The translations under genes and the position numbers were made by a program. Source: CAWAMR01 sp963783095 (GTDB lineage: Bacteria; Planctomycetota; Planctomycetia; Gemmatales; Gemmataceae). Taken from it: a DNA stretch of 64,000 nucleotides. Below are positions 48,396-57,344 of the stretch, one piece after another. Each line of letters opens with the position of its first letter. Positions within the stretch are counted from its first letter, which is position 1. The stretch is taken from contig CAWAMR010000012.1 in assembly GCA_963783095.1 (NCBI GenBank), forward strand, positions 186,001-250,000, in the 5' to 3' direction. The notes beneath the pieces are model-generated. The model made no database searches, was not told the DNA's origin, and saw only the letters and a list, made by a program, of their open reading frames with translations.

Positions 48396-48443
48396 ATTGT
48401 TTTCACCTTAAATCGATCACGGTTTCACCGCTTACATCGACGG

Positions 48444-48669
48444 TCAGGCGCATTCGTCGGGCCTTTGCACGACCGCTTGTGCCTCCCGAACCTTTGCGGC
48501 CAGCAGATTGCAGACCTCCGCGAATGCTGCTTTGGACGGCAGCATGGAGCCGTTGATGATGTACTTACCGCCAGGATGCGTGACATACAAAAATCGCTGC
48601 CGGCTGATTGTTGCCTCGGACAGCGCTAGAATATCCCGGTAGATGATGTCCAGTCGGCACTTACGATCT
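48444..48669 (-). pseudogene. C-terminal remnant of an unknown gene
   Basis: An open frame between two stops reads RLDIIYRDILALSEATISRQ, RFLYVTHPGGKYIINGSMLP and ends LLAAKVREAQAVVQRPDECA. Composition and periodicity are coding, but there is no ATG, GTG or TTG at the right place after the upstream TAA. Probably a PH-like or immunity-type protein fragment. Confidence 0.4.
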
Positions 48670-48712
48670 TATCGTATCAGACAATGCCATTTTCGACCCC
48701 CGACAGGTTGCT

Positions 48713-49213
48713 TCAGGTCGGTTGCTCCACTCCAGGCTGACAGCGCGGCAGAATAATCTGCTGGTAAACCTCATTGGTCGTCGCCGCCAGGGGTACAGTT
48801 CCGAAAGCGGATAACCACTCAGCCCTTCTGATGGCAATGTAGTGCGTGGAAATTGCCGAGAAACTTGCAAAATCATTCGTGGAGAACCAGCCGGCATGTT
48901 CCAGTGGGACATCATCGCAAATCTTGGCTACCATGCCGAACCGGACCATCAGGTCTTGTACGAATGCCAGAAAACTCGAAACTACCGAAGTCGGATGGCA
49001 AAGCGTGAATCGACACGACACGCGCAAAGGGTCATCTTGCAACTCGACTTCGAGAACATGCCGGCCATCGTCTTGGAGATAACAAGTCGATTCTGGCGTC
49101 AGGACGGAATCTCGGTCGGGTCGGATGCCGGGAAGCTCTCGAATGGCTTTATCGGCTTCAAGATAGTTGGCCCGTCCGCCCCGGAGTTCAACGCGAAACG
49201 ACTCAAATCCCAT
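48713..49213 (-). CDS. Small immunity-like protein
   Basis: 166 residues. GGAG upstream fixes ATG 49213 (MGFESFRVELRGGRANYLEA). STCYLQDDGRHVLEVELQDD, VSCRFTLCHPTSVVSSFLAF and a C-terminal Ile/Trp-rich helix complete it. This family of short planctomycete proteins is often found alone or beside other immunity-like genes. Soluble; function unproven. Confidence 0.65.
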   Translation of the reverse strand: MGFESFRVELRGGRANYLEADKAIRELPGIRPDRDSVLTPESTCYLQDDGRHVLEVELQDDPLRVSCRFTLCHPTSVVSSFLAFVQDLMVRFGMVAKICDDVPLEHAGWFSTNDFASFSAISTHYIAIRRAEWLSAFGTVPLAATTNEVYQQIILPRCQPGVEQPT

Positions 49214-49325
49214 ATTGCGCTCCAGTGAGTTGGACTCGCCAACCCATTCGCATCGTACCATACGATGATGCTATTTGTCCTATGATACCTCCGGCAGCAC
49301 ATCGATCCAATCGGAAACGGGGCCT

Positions 49326-50366
49326 TCATTTGTGAACTTTGTAAGCAGCAGGATACCGGTCATAGGCAGTGCTCGTGACTCCGTTTCGCAATGACCCAAC
49401 AAAAAGATTGGGGGATTGAACGATGGACACGCTAATAACGCCCGTCTGACCGGGTTTCAACAAGCCCGCGTGAATGACCACCGCTGCAAGGGTCGAATCG
49501 GTTGTGTACACATCGGTTCCCCACACGGACCCAGCTGGATTGGCGGTCACCTTGAAACGGAACGTCTTGCCAATGTGTGCTTGCAGATATCCCAAATTAG
49601 CGGGTGCCGGCTCAACATTCGTCGTATCCTCAACGGCGACGCTGTTCTTGCTAAGCAGCGTCATGACGTGCACCAGCTGAAACTGGACCTCTCCGAATTG
49701 CAGCGTCATTGCTTTAAGACTGTTCGCTTCGATTTTGCCTGCGATTTTCGAATGGGCAGTGTGAACGACATCGAATTCGCGCTCTTTGAGCAGTTCGGGC
49801 GAAACCGTCTCCTCCAGTTTCTTGACCAGTGCCTCGGCCCTGCCGGCGATCTCCGGGTCGGAATGCTTGGTTGCTTTCATTAGAGCGGGATAAGCTTTTT
49901 CCTTCAGTCCCAGCAAAATCTCGCCGGCGCGTTCGCGAATACGAAACTGGGAATGACCCAAATCCGCCAGTGCCGTTTCTATTCGCTTGGCGGCAGCGTC
50001 CGGAATCCGCAGGGCGAAGTCAATTCGCTGGATGTCGGCAACGGGAATATCGAGCTTCCCAAATTTGGTAATCAGGGTGATGCGCTCATCTTTGAGCGTG
50101 AGCTTCATGACGCTGCTGTCGGTAAAGTGCACTTCCAGACCGGGTTCTTCGGTTACCTCGGCAGCGGGCTGGCGAATCTTCTTCGCCGGCTGATCCGGCT
50201 TCGGTGCCCGCAGGGCGGGCGGCACATCAGTTTTCTTGAGTTCGGGCACCTCCCGCGCTGGACCCTGCGAAAAGGCCGGCACCTGGAAAAACCCAGCGAC
50301 AAGGGCCAATAGACCGGTGGTTGCAATCAATCGTGTCCGCCTCTCAGAAAAGCTGAAACAGCTCAT
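49326..50366 (-). CDS. Secreted protein with HEAT-like helices and C-terminal LCCL-type domain
   Basis: 346 residues. GGGAGA 6 nt before ATG 50366. Signal peptide MSCFSFSERRTRLIATTGLL to about residue 34. A Pro/Lys-rich linker is followed by a beta-rich segment (VHFTDSSVMKLTLKDERITL), one HEAT-like pair (LADLGHSQFRIRERAGEILL, AYPALMKATKHSDPEIAGRA) and an LCCL-type end: GSVWGTDVYTTDSTLAAVVI, AGLLKPGQTGVISVSIV, GSLRNGVTSTAYDRYPAAY. LCCL domains are predicted ligand- or lipid-binding modules. It lies beyond the word-repeat at 50600-50679. Confidence 0.8.
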   Translation of the reverse strand: MSCFSFSERRTRLIATTGLLALVAGFFQVPAFSQGPAREVPELKKTDVPPALRAPKPDQPAKKIRQPAAEVTEEPGLEVHFTDSSVMKLTLKDERITLITKFGKLDIPVADIQRIDFALRIPDAAAKRIETALADLGHSQFRIRERAGEILLGLKEKAYPALMKATKHSDPEIAGRAEALVKKLEETVSPELLKEREFDVVHTAHSKIAGKIEANSLKAMTLQFGEVQFQLVHVMTLLSKNSVAVEDTTNVEPAPANLGYLQAHIGKTFRFKVTANPAGSVWGTDVYTTDSTLAAVVIHAGLLKPGQTGVISVSIVQSPNLFVGSLRNGVTSTAYDRYPAAYKVHK

Positions 50367-50599
50367 GATTTCTCCCAATCATAGGTGCAACATTGAAGGT
50401 GAGTTACATTTTATATTCCCAGGACTTCCACGAATCCAAAGCACGATTGTCGCCTCAACCCTGGAGATCAAGCAAATGAATTTGTCGTGAACTGTTACGA
50501 GCAATTCTCGCATCGGGTAGCAGTTCAGGGGTTGGAAGTGATTTCCAATCGTTCGCCGCTGAGCCGCGAACGATGGTCCAAATTCTAAAACATTTTCAA

Positions 50600-50679
50600 C
50601 CACGAAAAGCACGAAAGCCACGAAAAAAGACCAGAACTTGAATTAGTTGTCTTTTTCGTGACTTTCGCGTTTTTCGTGG
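50600..50679. repeat. CACGAAA word-repeat hairpin
   Basis: Arm 50600-50631 (CCACGAAAAGCACGAAAGCC plus ACGAAAAAAGAC) pairs with 50649-50679 (GTCTTTTTCGTGACTTTCGC plus GTTTTTCGTGG) as an imperfect stem around a 17-nt loop. It lies about 20 nt past the stop of the DUF4139-like gene. Likely transcript-end hairpin. Confidence 0.65.
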
Positions 50680-50699
50680 TAGCAATTCTTCGGTCACAT

Positions 50700-52878
50700 T
50701 CAGTCGGAAATGTTGCCGAGGAAGGTTTCGTAAGCAACGCGGTCAGTACCTTCCTTCTTTTGCAGGTCGGCCAGTTTGTTATCCAGTTCGGTCATTTCCT
50801 TTTCCTGTTTGGTGAACTTCGCCAGGTATTCTTTGTAAATGTCCGAATCCTTGGGGAATTCACGCAGGTTTTGACGCAGACGATCCTGGTCCCTCGTGAT
50901 CGTGTTGATCCGAACTTGCAGCGTCCCGATGTCCCGGCGCGTGCTGTCCCATACTCCCTTGACCTTCAACGCTTCCTGCAACTTGGCTTTCAGTTCCGGC
51001 GACGCTTCATTCAAGTTGATGAAGAAGCGAATCTGATTGTCGGCGTTGTTGGTCAAAGTGACCGAAGAACCCTGGGTTCGCTCTTCGCGGACGGTGTAGC
51101 TCAGATCCTTTTTGCTCGGAACCGAAACCTGGAATCGGAACACATCGGAAGCTTCTTCAGCAGGCTTGTTGTCGCCGACGAAGCCGAAGCCCTGCCCCTT
51201 GCGGTTGGGGTGTTCCAATAACAGCACGCGATCGGTCGTGGATCGATTGCTGATGTCGTAGACCTTTTCTTCGCGGATCAGGGTTTCCGTATAAATGATG
51301 CCTTTATTGGCCTTCACCTTGGTGATCCTGGTCGCAAAGTTACCGTTTTTGACGCTCACTTCTGTGCCCTGGTCGATGGCGTAGGAGACGAGCCGTTCTT
51401 CTCCAGGTTGGAGATCGAGAATGCGCGTATCGCCGGCATAGGTCGAGCCTTCAAAAACAGTGATCGGACCCTGGGACAGGTGCATGCCCGAGGTATTCTT
51501 GAACTTCAGACCCAAGAGCGGGTGCTTGGCTTGTACGCTCGGGTTGTAGATGCTGATGCGCTGGCCGTCGATGTCCTTGTTGACGATCGGCAACAGCGCG
51601 GATTTCTGACGCCCCAGGTTTACGGGCTGATCGATCACATATTGGAAGTAATCGCCAAGCTGGGAAGCATGGGCCACCGAGTTGGCTGCACCCAGGTTCA
51701 TACGCCCATTCATGTTTTCGCCGAGTTGTCGCGCGAAATTGCGATCGCGTGCCACATCGACCGAGCGACGAACCGCATCCATCTCCATCATAGCCGCTTC
51801 ATCAAGAGCTTCGCCCTTGGCACCTCCGCGATAGGCGGCTTTCTTTTGCAGAGATCCTATAGCCGCCACGGCTCCTGAGGGCCCCATTCCAGGTACGCTT
51901 CCATTCCGTGCGATCGCGCCCGAATATGTGGGTGGACGAAGCGACGCAAACAGTTCCGGCTCCACGGTAGGCCGACTAATGTAAAGTGGGTTGTACAGGT
52001 CCATCTTGAAGGAAATCGGCCGGCCTGAGATCAGAGCCATCTCGACGCCGCTCCAGTCCTCATCGGTCGGATTCTCGACAACCGCCCAACCTTGTAAGAA
52101 CGGCTTCTCTTGCTTATCGAGGACGAGGCGATAGCTGGTCTTCCAGATCGGGTTTTCGATGACGTAGCCGACCTGAACCTTGCGCTTGCCTTCGCCGCTG
52201 AAGTGCAGACTAACCGCCTTCTTTTGGGAATCGTGACTCAAAGCGAGAGTTTCGAGCGCCCGTCGCATTTCGTTTTCGAGAATGGGATTCATGAAGCGAA
52301 TGCGTTGCGTTTCGTTGAGTTTGATGTTTCTCATCCCTTCCGTGCACCACAAGTTCAGAATTTCAATATCCTGGCCGCCGTCCTTGCCGGCGACTTTTTG
52401 ATGTTCAACACCCATGATGGTGCCGCTGACCGTGCCGGGAGCCGACCGCGGTTTGCTGCATCACGACTTCGACTTTTTCGCCGCGCGCCTGATTCAGGAT
52501 GTTGCCGAAGGTGGGATTGCTGTTCAGGTTGATGGCAAATGACTTCAAGGTGCGATCGATCGGATCGCGGCTATCGTAGGTTACAGCAGAAACGCGGCCT
52601 TTCTCGGAGAAATCTTGCAGGACCATGGACTTGATGAGGTCGTTGATGTCCTGTTCGGGGAAGGTCAGATCGACGCGAACGTCGCCCTCGACCTCGGCAG
52701 ACCGGGCAAAGTGCCCGACGCCCGATGAAAACAGAATGACGCGGGAAATCGGCAGGGTGGTAACCGGCTTCAGGTCGGGTTTCCCTGCGGGTTTATCGGG
52801 CGCAGCATTGACCGACAAGAGAACCGCGGACAACGACACGGCCCCAATGACCGGCGCGAGCCATAACAGTCTACGCAT
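50700..52878 (-). CDS. Secreted DUF4139-like protein (one frameshift)
   Basis: ATG 52878 behind GGAGG opens a signal peptide (MRRLLWLAPVIGAVSLSAVL). The N-terminal beta domain (ISRVILFSSGVGHFARSAEV) runs to about 52440. There the frame changes (VVMQQTA to APGTVSGTIMGVEHQK) and continues to 50700. The C-terminal part matches DUF4139/MuiA-type domains: VQVGYVIENPIWKTSYRLVL, GWAVVENPTDEDWSGVEMAL, SGRPISFKMDLYNPLY. It ends in a coiled coil (ITRDQDRLRQNLREFPKDSD). About 725 residues. Function unknown; exported. Confidence 0.8.
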
Positions 52879-52988
52879 GTTTACCTCCAGGAATAGAAAT
52901 GGAGAGCGTCCTAAGATTAGACGAGCGAGCTGAGCGAAAAGATGGGTCAATCCTGGAGGCGATCGTTTTTCGATCGCCCAGTTCCAAG

Positions 52989-54259
52989 TTAGACTGGAAG
53001 GAGAACCGCCAACATCACTGCTACACCGATGAAGACGAGCATTGCTGAAATGATCCAAGCATACAATGTCGACGTCATATTCGCATTCTGCGTGCGGCCT
53101 GATGCTTTAACCTCTAAAGTCCGATCCGATGAGTCGTCGATGCCGGACCAGACATTCTCAGCTGCCGGGTTCCCGACCGTAGGCATCGGCTCGACTCTAA
53201 TAATCGCCGGGCCAGGCTGCCGGGGCGGTTGATCGACGTCGCGCAATGCCTCGACAACTTCAATGGCCGTTTGAAACCGCTTGGCTGGATCTTTCTCGAG
53301 TAGCCGATGGATGACATTTGCAAGGGCAGCTGGTACTTGCGGATTGAGTTCTTGAACCGAAGTTGGCTCATCCAGGCAGATCGAGAGCAGAATCGACGTG
53401 AAGCTGCGGCCCTTGAACGGGATTTTGCCGGTGCAAATCCGATACAGCACACTGCCGAGGCTAAAGAGATCGCAGCGCGCATCAATTTTGTGGGCGTTGG
53501 CTTGCTCGGGCGACATGTAAGCCGGCGTACCCGTGAGGGCACCACTCTGTGAAAGACCGGCAGTTTCACCTTCCAGTCTGGCCAGACCGAAATCGAGAAT
53601 TTTAACCCGGCCGGAGGAACCTTCCAGCCAAAGGTTGCCCGGTTTGATGTCCCGGTGAATCACGCCGACCTTGTGAGCTGCGGCCAATCCTGCTGCCGTC
53701 TCGCGGGCAATCCGAAGAGCCTCGGCGATCGGCAATCGTCGTTGCCGCGACACTTGGTCGGCAAGCGACTCTCCATGCAATAATTCCATCGCGAGAAAGG
53801 GAAGGTTATTCTCTTCTCCGACCTGATAGATGGCGACGACGTTTTCGTGATGAATCGAGGCAGCTGCACAGAGCCTCCCGAAGAAAACGCTTGCGCAACG
53901 GGATTGCCGGCCAAGATTGGCAACATGACTTTGAGAGCGACTTTCCGCCGCAGAATTCGATCCTCCGCCTTGTAGACAATTCCCATGCCGCCATGACCCA
54001 ATTTTTCCAGAAGTTCATAGCCGGTCATCTGAAAGTCATTCAAGGTCAACAATTCACCAGGACCGCCGCCAATCTCGACCTCCTCCGTTGGTTCCGAATT
54101 CGCAACAATGGACCAAGCGGGAAAACTCTCCGTAAGGCTCGGGATGCTCGAAGTGAATCCCGGATCCATTACTTCAGTAGTGGTCGGTGCGCAGTCGACT
54201 TTTACATCAGCGCGAATTCGGTCGGGTGTTGAATTTTTGTGGATGCTGGAGTAGGGCAT
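52989..54259 (-). CDS. Transmembrane Ser/Thr protein kinase (two frameshifts)
   Basis: ATG 54259 opens a Ser/Thr-rich leader of about 80 residues. Gly loop LGHGGMGIVYKAED and lysine VALKVM follow. The frame is disturbed near 53895 and 53875 (REALC to AAASIHHENVVAIYQVGEE). It then runs cleanly through VGVIHRDIKPGNLW (catalytic HRD), KILDFGLARLEG, GTPAYMSPEQANAH and LLEKDPAKRFQTAIEVVEAL. A single C-terminal membrane helix (WIISAMLVFIGVAVMLAVLL) leaves almost no extracytoplasmic sensor. Hanks-type kinase; about 420 residues. It lies upstream of, and is oriented with, the DUF4139-like gene. Confidence 0.85.
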
Positions 54260-54764
54260 TTTTTGGGTTCCGGGCTTTTGAAATTACTTGTCAATTCGTT
54301 CGAATGATTTCGACTCAACAATTACTTCGCTGCTCAAAGTAGTTTTGAAAAAGCATTGAAGTTAGAGGGCATCGCAAGGTGGAGGGTGGGGGGATCAACG
54401 TGGGATTACTATACGCAGATGTGCGATTTCATACAAGCCCGAAACGATCGAAATCGGCAGCAGCAGTCATTGCCTCGCTTCCAACAGGCCTGGTTGTGGT
54501 GGCAGCGCCGATCGTGCGAGATGTAGGGCGGCTTGGCGCGTTCCGCAAAGCTTCCACCCACCTTTGCACAAAAACTCCAAATCACAAATCCCAAATCCCA
54601 AACAAATCCCAAATCACAAATCCCAAACGAAGCCGATCTCGTTGCACAGACTCATTTTGAGATTTTCTCTTCGTTTGGGTGTTGAAAGTTGTTTGGAATT
54701 TGTTGATTGTGATTTGGAGTTTTTGTGCAAAGCCTCCACCCACCCTACCAATCCGCTCATGCAG
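54260..54764. other. 505-nt intergenic region
   Basis: It separates the kinase start from the end of the ECF sigma gene. It holds the CAAATCC word-repeat hairpin (54562-54732). Proximal sequence 54260-54550 has no supported ORF or RNA. A TTCCACCCACC word occurs at 54552 and again as CTCCACCCACC at 54735. Confidence 0.5.
54562..54732. repeat. CAAATCC word-repeat with inverted arms
   Basis: CTTTGCACAAAAACTCCAAA at 54562-54581 is mirrored at 54713-54732. Between them lies a tandem array of CAAATCC/CACAAATCCCA words (54581-54630) and a partly complementary T-rich stretch. It ends about 33 nt from the stop of the ECF gene, on its 3' side. Confidence 0.7.
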
Positions 54765-57120
54765 TTACGGGTTTATTTCGTTCGCTTTTTTCTCCGTCTC
54801 CTTGGTAAACGCATGCAAATTTTCCAGGAGTGCCCCGATCTGTTCCTGTACATCCGATGTCTGATTGACAATTAAGGTTTTGGTGATTGGATAATACTCG
54901 ATCGTGCCCGCGCCACCGACTTTAGACCAACTCTGCGTGGCCGATGTCGCTTCAATCAACTTGATTAATTTCTCCGCGGCCTTGGCGTGATCTCCCGTGC
55001 CGACGATCGGGCGACATTATAAATCTTCTGGATCAACTTCCCGCGCGCCCTTTCTCGGTCGTCACCCGGATGACGTTCTCTTCGACGACATAAGCGAGTC
55101 GATTTAATTCCAACAGATACTTCAGCACGGTCTTGACCGTAACGTCATTGAGCCGAAGGTTTACAGGTTGCTTGGGACTGATTTGCTCATCGCCGAGCGC
55201 TCGCACATCCAAAACCATGTTGAGATCGGTTAGCTTCTGCAATGCCTCCAACACCTCATCGAATGGCTTGTCTTTGAGGTCGATGCTGACGATCCGGTTC
55301 AATTTTTCCTCGACCAGCCTTTTTGTTTGGGGCACACCGCCGGTTCTTTTCGGCGGAGATTTGGAGTTCTCGACCCGAAGCCGAGCCTGGACCCCTTCGA
55401 TGGCTGCACCCCAACGTTTCTCATCATCGGTGATTCGGATCTTGACGATGTTCGATTTCAGCTTCCCTTCGAGGACAACCTTCCCTGAAATGACTCTCTC
55501 GCGCGAGACCCAGTAAACCGCCTGAATGGAATAAGTACCTGTGTCGAAATGCCTGCCGCGATGCAACACATTTCCCTCCAATAACTCCGGCCAGCGTTCC
55601 AGCCTGGCCGTATGAATGTAGACCTCGCCAGGCTGAAGGGTAATCGTGGCGGGTTTTCTGAGAGCAGGGAAATCTTCCTGGTCGAAGCCCCAGGGATGAT
55701 TGGTCAGAATATGGTCGATTTTGGGCTTCCGTTCCGGCGTGACCAGAAAGGAAGTTAGCCAATAATCGGAGATATTGGAGCGATGTTGCAAGACCCTCTG
55801 TTCTTTAAGGCCCACGTTCTGCAATACCAATTCCACGGTCACGGATTGTTCCAAAGGAGACTTGAAATCGGATTGTCGAGGACGGATCCCGAAGCGCAAC
55901 CCATCGACCTCATCGCCCCATTCGGCGGGTAATTTGAGGTTGGCACGGATTTTCTTTTCCATCTCCGGTTCGTAGGGTATGAACCAACCTTCCGGCTGAA
56001 GCGGAGAGACGATCGACCGCTCAGTCCCCTCCTCTTCTGCTTTCAAAAAACAGATCCATCGTTTACTGCTATCCTCCGGAATCGAGTGGTGCCCTAACCT
56101 CTGAATCGAGTCGATCAAGCCGATCGGTCCCTTGATAACTTTCCACTCTTTGCGTCCCTCAAGAATCACGATGCGATCGGCTTCATCAACCATCTTGGCA
56201 ATGCTGAGGGGCAATCCTTCTTGGGGTAGTCGCTTGATCTGGTCCTTGGCTAAATCGACGGACTTCCTATCGGCCGGCTTATCCTCGGCCTTTCCTGAAT
56301 CAGTAAGGAACGCAGTTGTGCCGGTGCCAATCAGTCCAAGAACAAAAACCAATCCAAGAAGCGAAAATTTCGTTGACATCGTACGCAGTCCTCCTTCGAC
56401 CAGGACGGCTACCGTGCCGTTCATGGTTCCTGTGATTGCAGCGTGTGTTGTGGTTTGAATCATGGCCGAGGAGACAGCCTCGGTCAACAGAACCGTGGGT
56501 AATGCAGTCGCCAGCGAAAGACCTCGACCTTCTAACCGAATCCGCAGACGATCCCGTCCACGTTCCAGGCGGCCTCGCAAGGTACTGAGACTCCAGCCTA
56601 GCTCCTGGGCGGCTTCGTCGCGAGTTTTGCCCTGAAGATAACATAACACCAACGGCAGCCGAAGTGCCTCCGGAAGCCGGCGAAGCTCCTGATCGATGAC
56701 TTGCTGTGCCTCGCGCCAGGTCAAATCGGGTTCGCTATCCATCTGCGTTAGTTCTACCGGCAAAGGTTGCTGGTCTCGTCGCCGTTCTCGAACCTGTTTC
56801 AACTTACTGGCAATTCGAAAAGCAACCCCGTGCAGCCAGGAACTCAGCGATTCGCGTTTGTGAATCGAGGCTGCCTTGCGAGCCAGGATCAAAAACGTCG
56901 CCTGACAGGCATCTTCGGCATCGTGTTGATGTTGAAGTACTCGCCGGCAGACACCCAGTACCAGGGTGGCATGTCGTTCGACGAGCGCTGAGAAAGCACT
57001 CTCTTCTCGATGGGTAATGAAACGGCTGAGTAATTCGCGATCGGGCAAACTATCGCAGGAAGGGTTACCTACCAGTTTTTGGAGATGTTGCAGAACCGGC
57101 TGAAGTCGATTGACAGTCAT
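54765..57120 (-). CDS. ECF sigma factor with transmembrane helix and periplasmic secretin-N-like tail (two frameshifts near the end)
   Basis: ATG 57120 (MTVNRLQPVLQHLQKLVGNP). Region 2 is seen in FSALVERHATLVLGVCRRVL and HDAEDACQATFLILARKAAS. Region 4 is LPLVLCYLQGKTRDEAAQEL with the helix-turn-helix SLSTLRGRLERGRDRLRIRL. A membrane helix follows (FSLLGLVFVLGLIGTGTTAF, near residue 255), then a periplasmic part of about 500 residues ending in an STN-like domain (SIDLKDKPFDEVLEALQKLT; LNDVTVKTVLKYLLELNRLA). The frame shifts near 55036 and 55012, after which KIYNVA, PIVGTGDHAKAAEKLIKLIE and LIVNQTSDVQEQIGALLENL run to 54765. Conceptual length is about 785 residues. The tail probably couples an envelope signal to transcription in cis. 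Confidence 0.85.
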
Positions 57121-57192
57121 GGATCGCAATCCGAGTACAAAGTTGTCCTATCTATTAGTACCCGGAAGGGGCCGAGGCGACACGCTCCTGAG

Positions 57193-57343
57193 ATGACAAG
57201 GTTCGGAAGATGACAAGGTGACAAGGTGACAAGGTGACAAGGTGACAACAATTGAGCCTGTCTTTGAACATTGATCTTGTCTGAACACAATCAACTATTT
57301 CTCCGGTTTATTTGGTCACCCGGTCACCTTGTCACCTTGTCAT
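57193..57343. repeat. GACAAGGTG word-repeat hairpin, second copy
   Basis: Five to six tandem GACAAGGTG words run from 57193 to about 57247, preceded by GACAAGGTTCGGAAGAT. Inverted words (GGTCACCTTGTCACCTTGTC) lie at 57322-57341, separated by a loop of about 75 nt. The opening words are identical to those at the end of the glycosyltransferase near 9079-9047. It lies directly after the stop of the gene ending at 57345. Confidence 0.8.
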
Positions 57344-57344
57344 G

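Noticed and set aside
57193..57343. GACAAGGTG repeats as a CRISPR array
   Set aside because: Units are 9 nt and contiguous, without 30-nt-scale repeats or unique spacers; no cas genes nearby.
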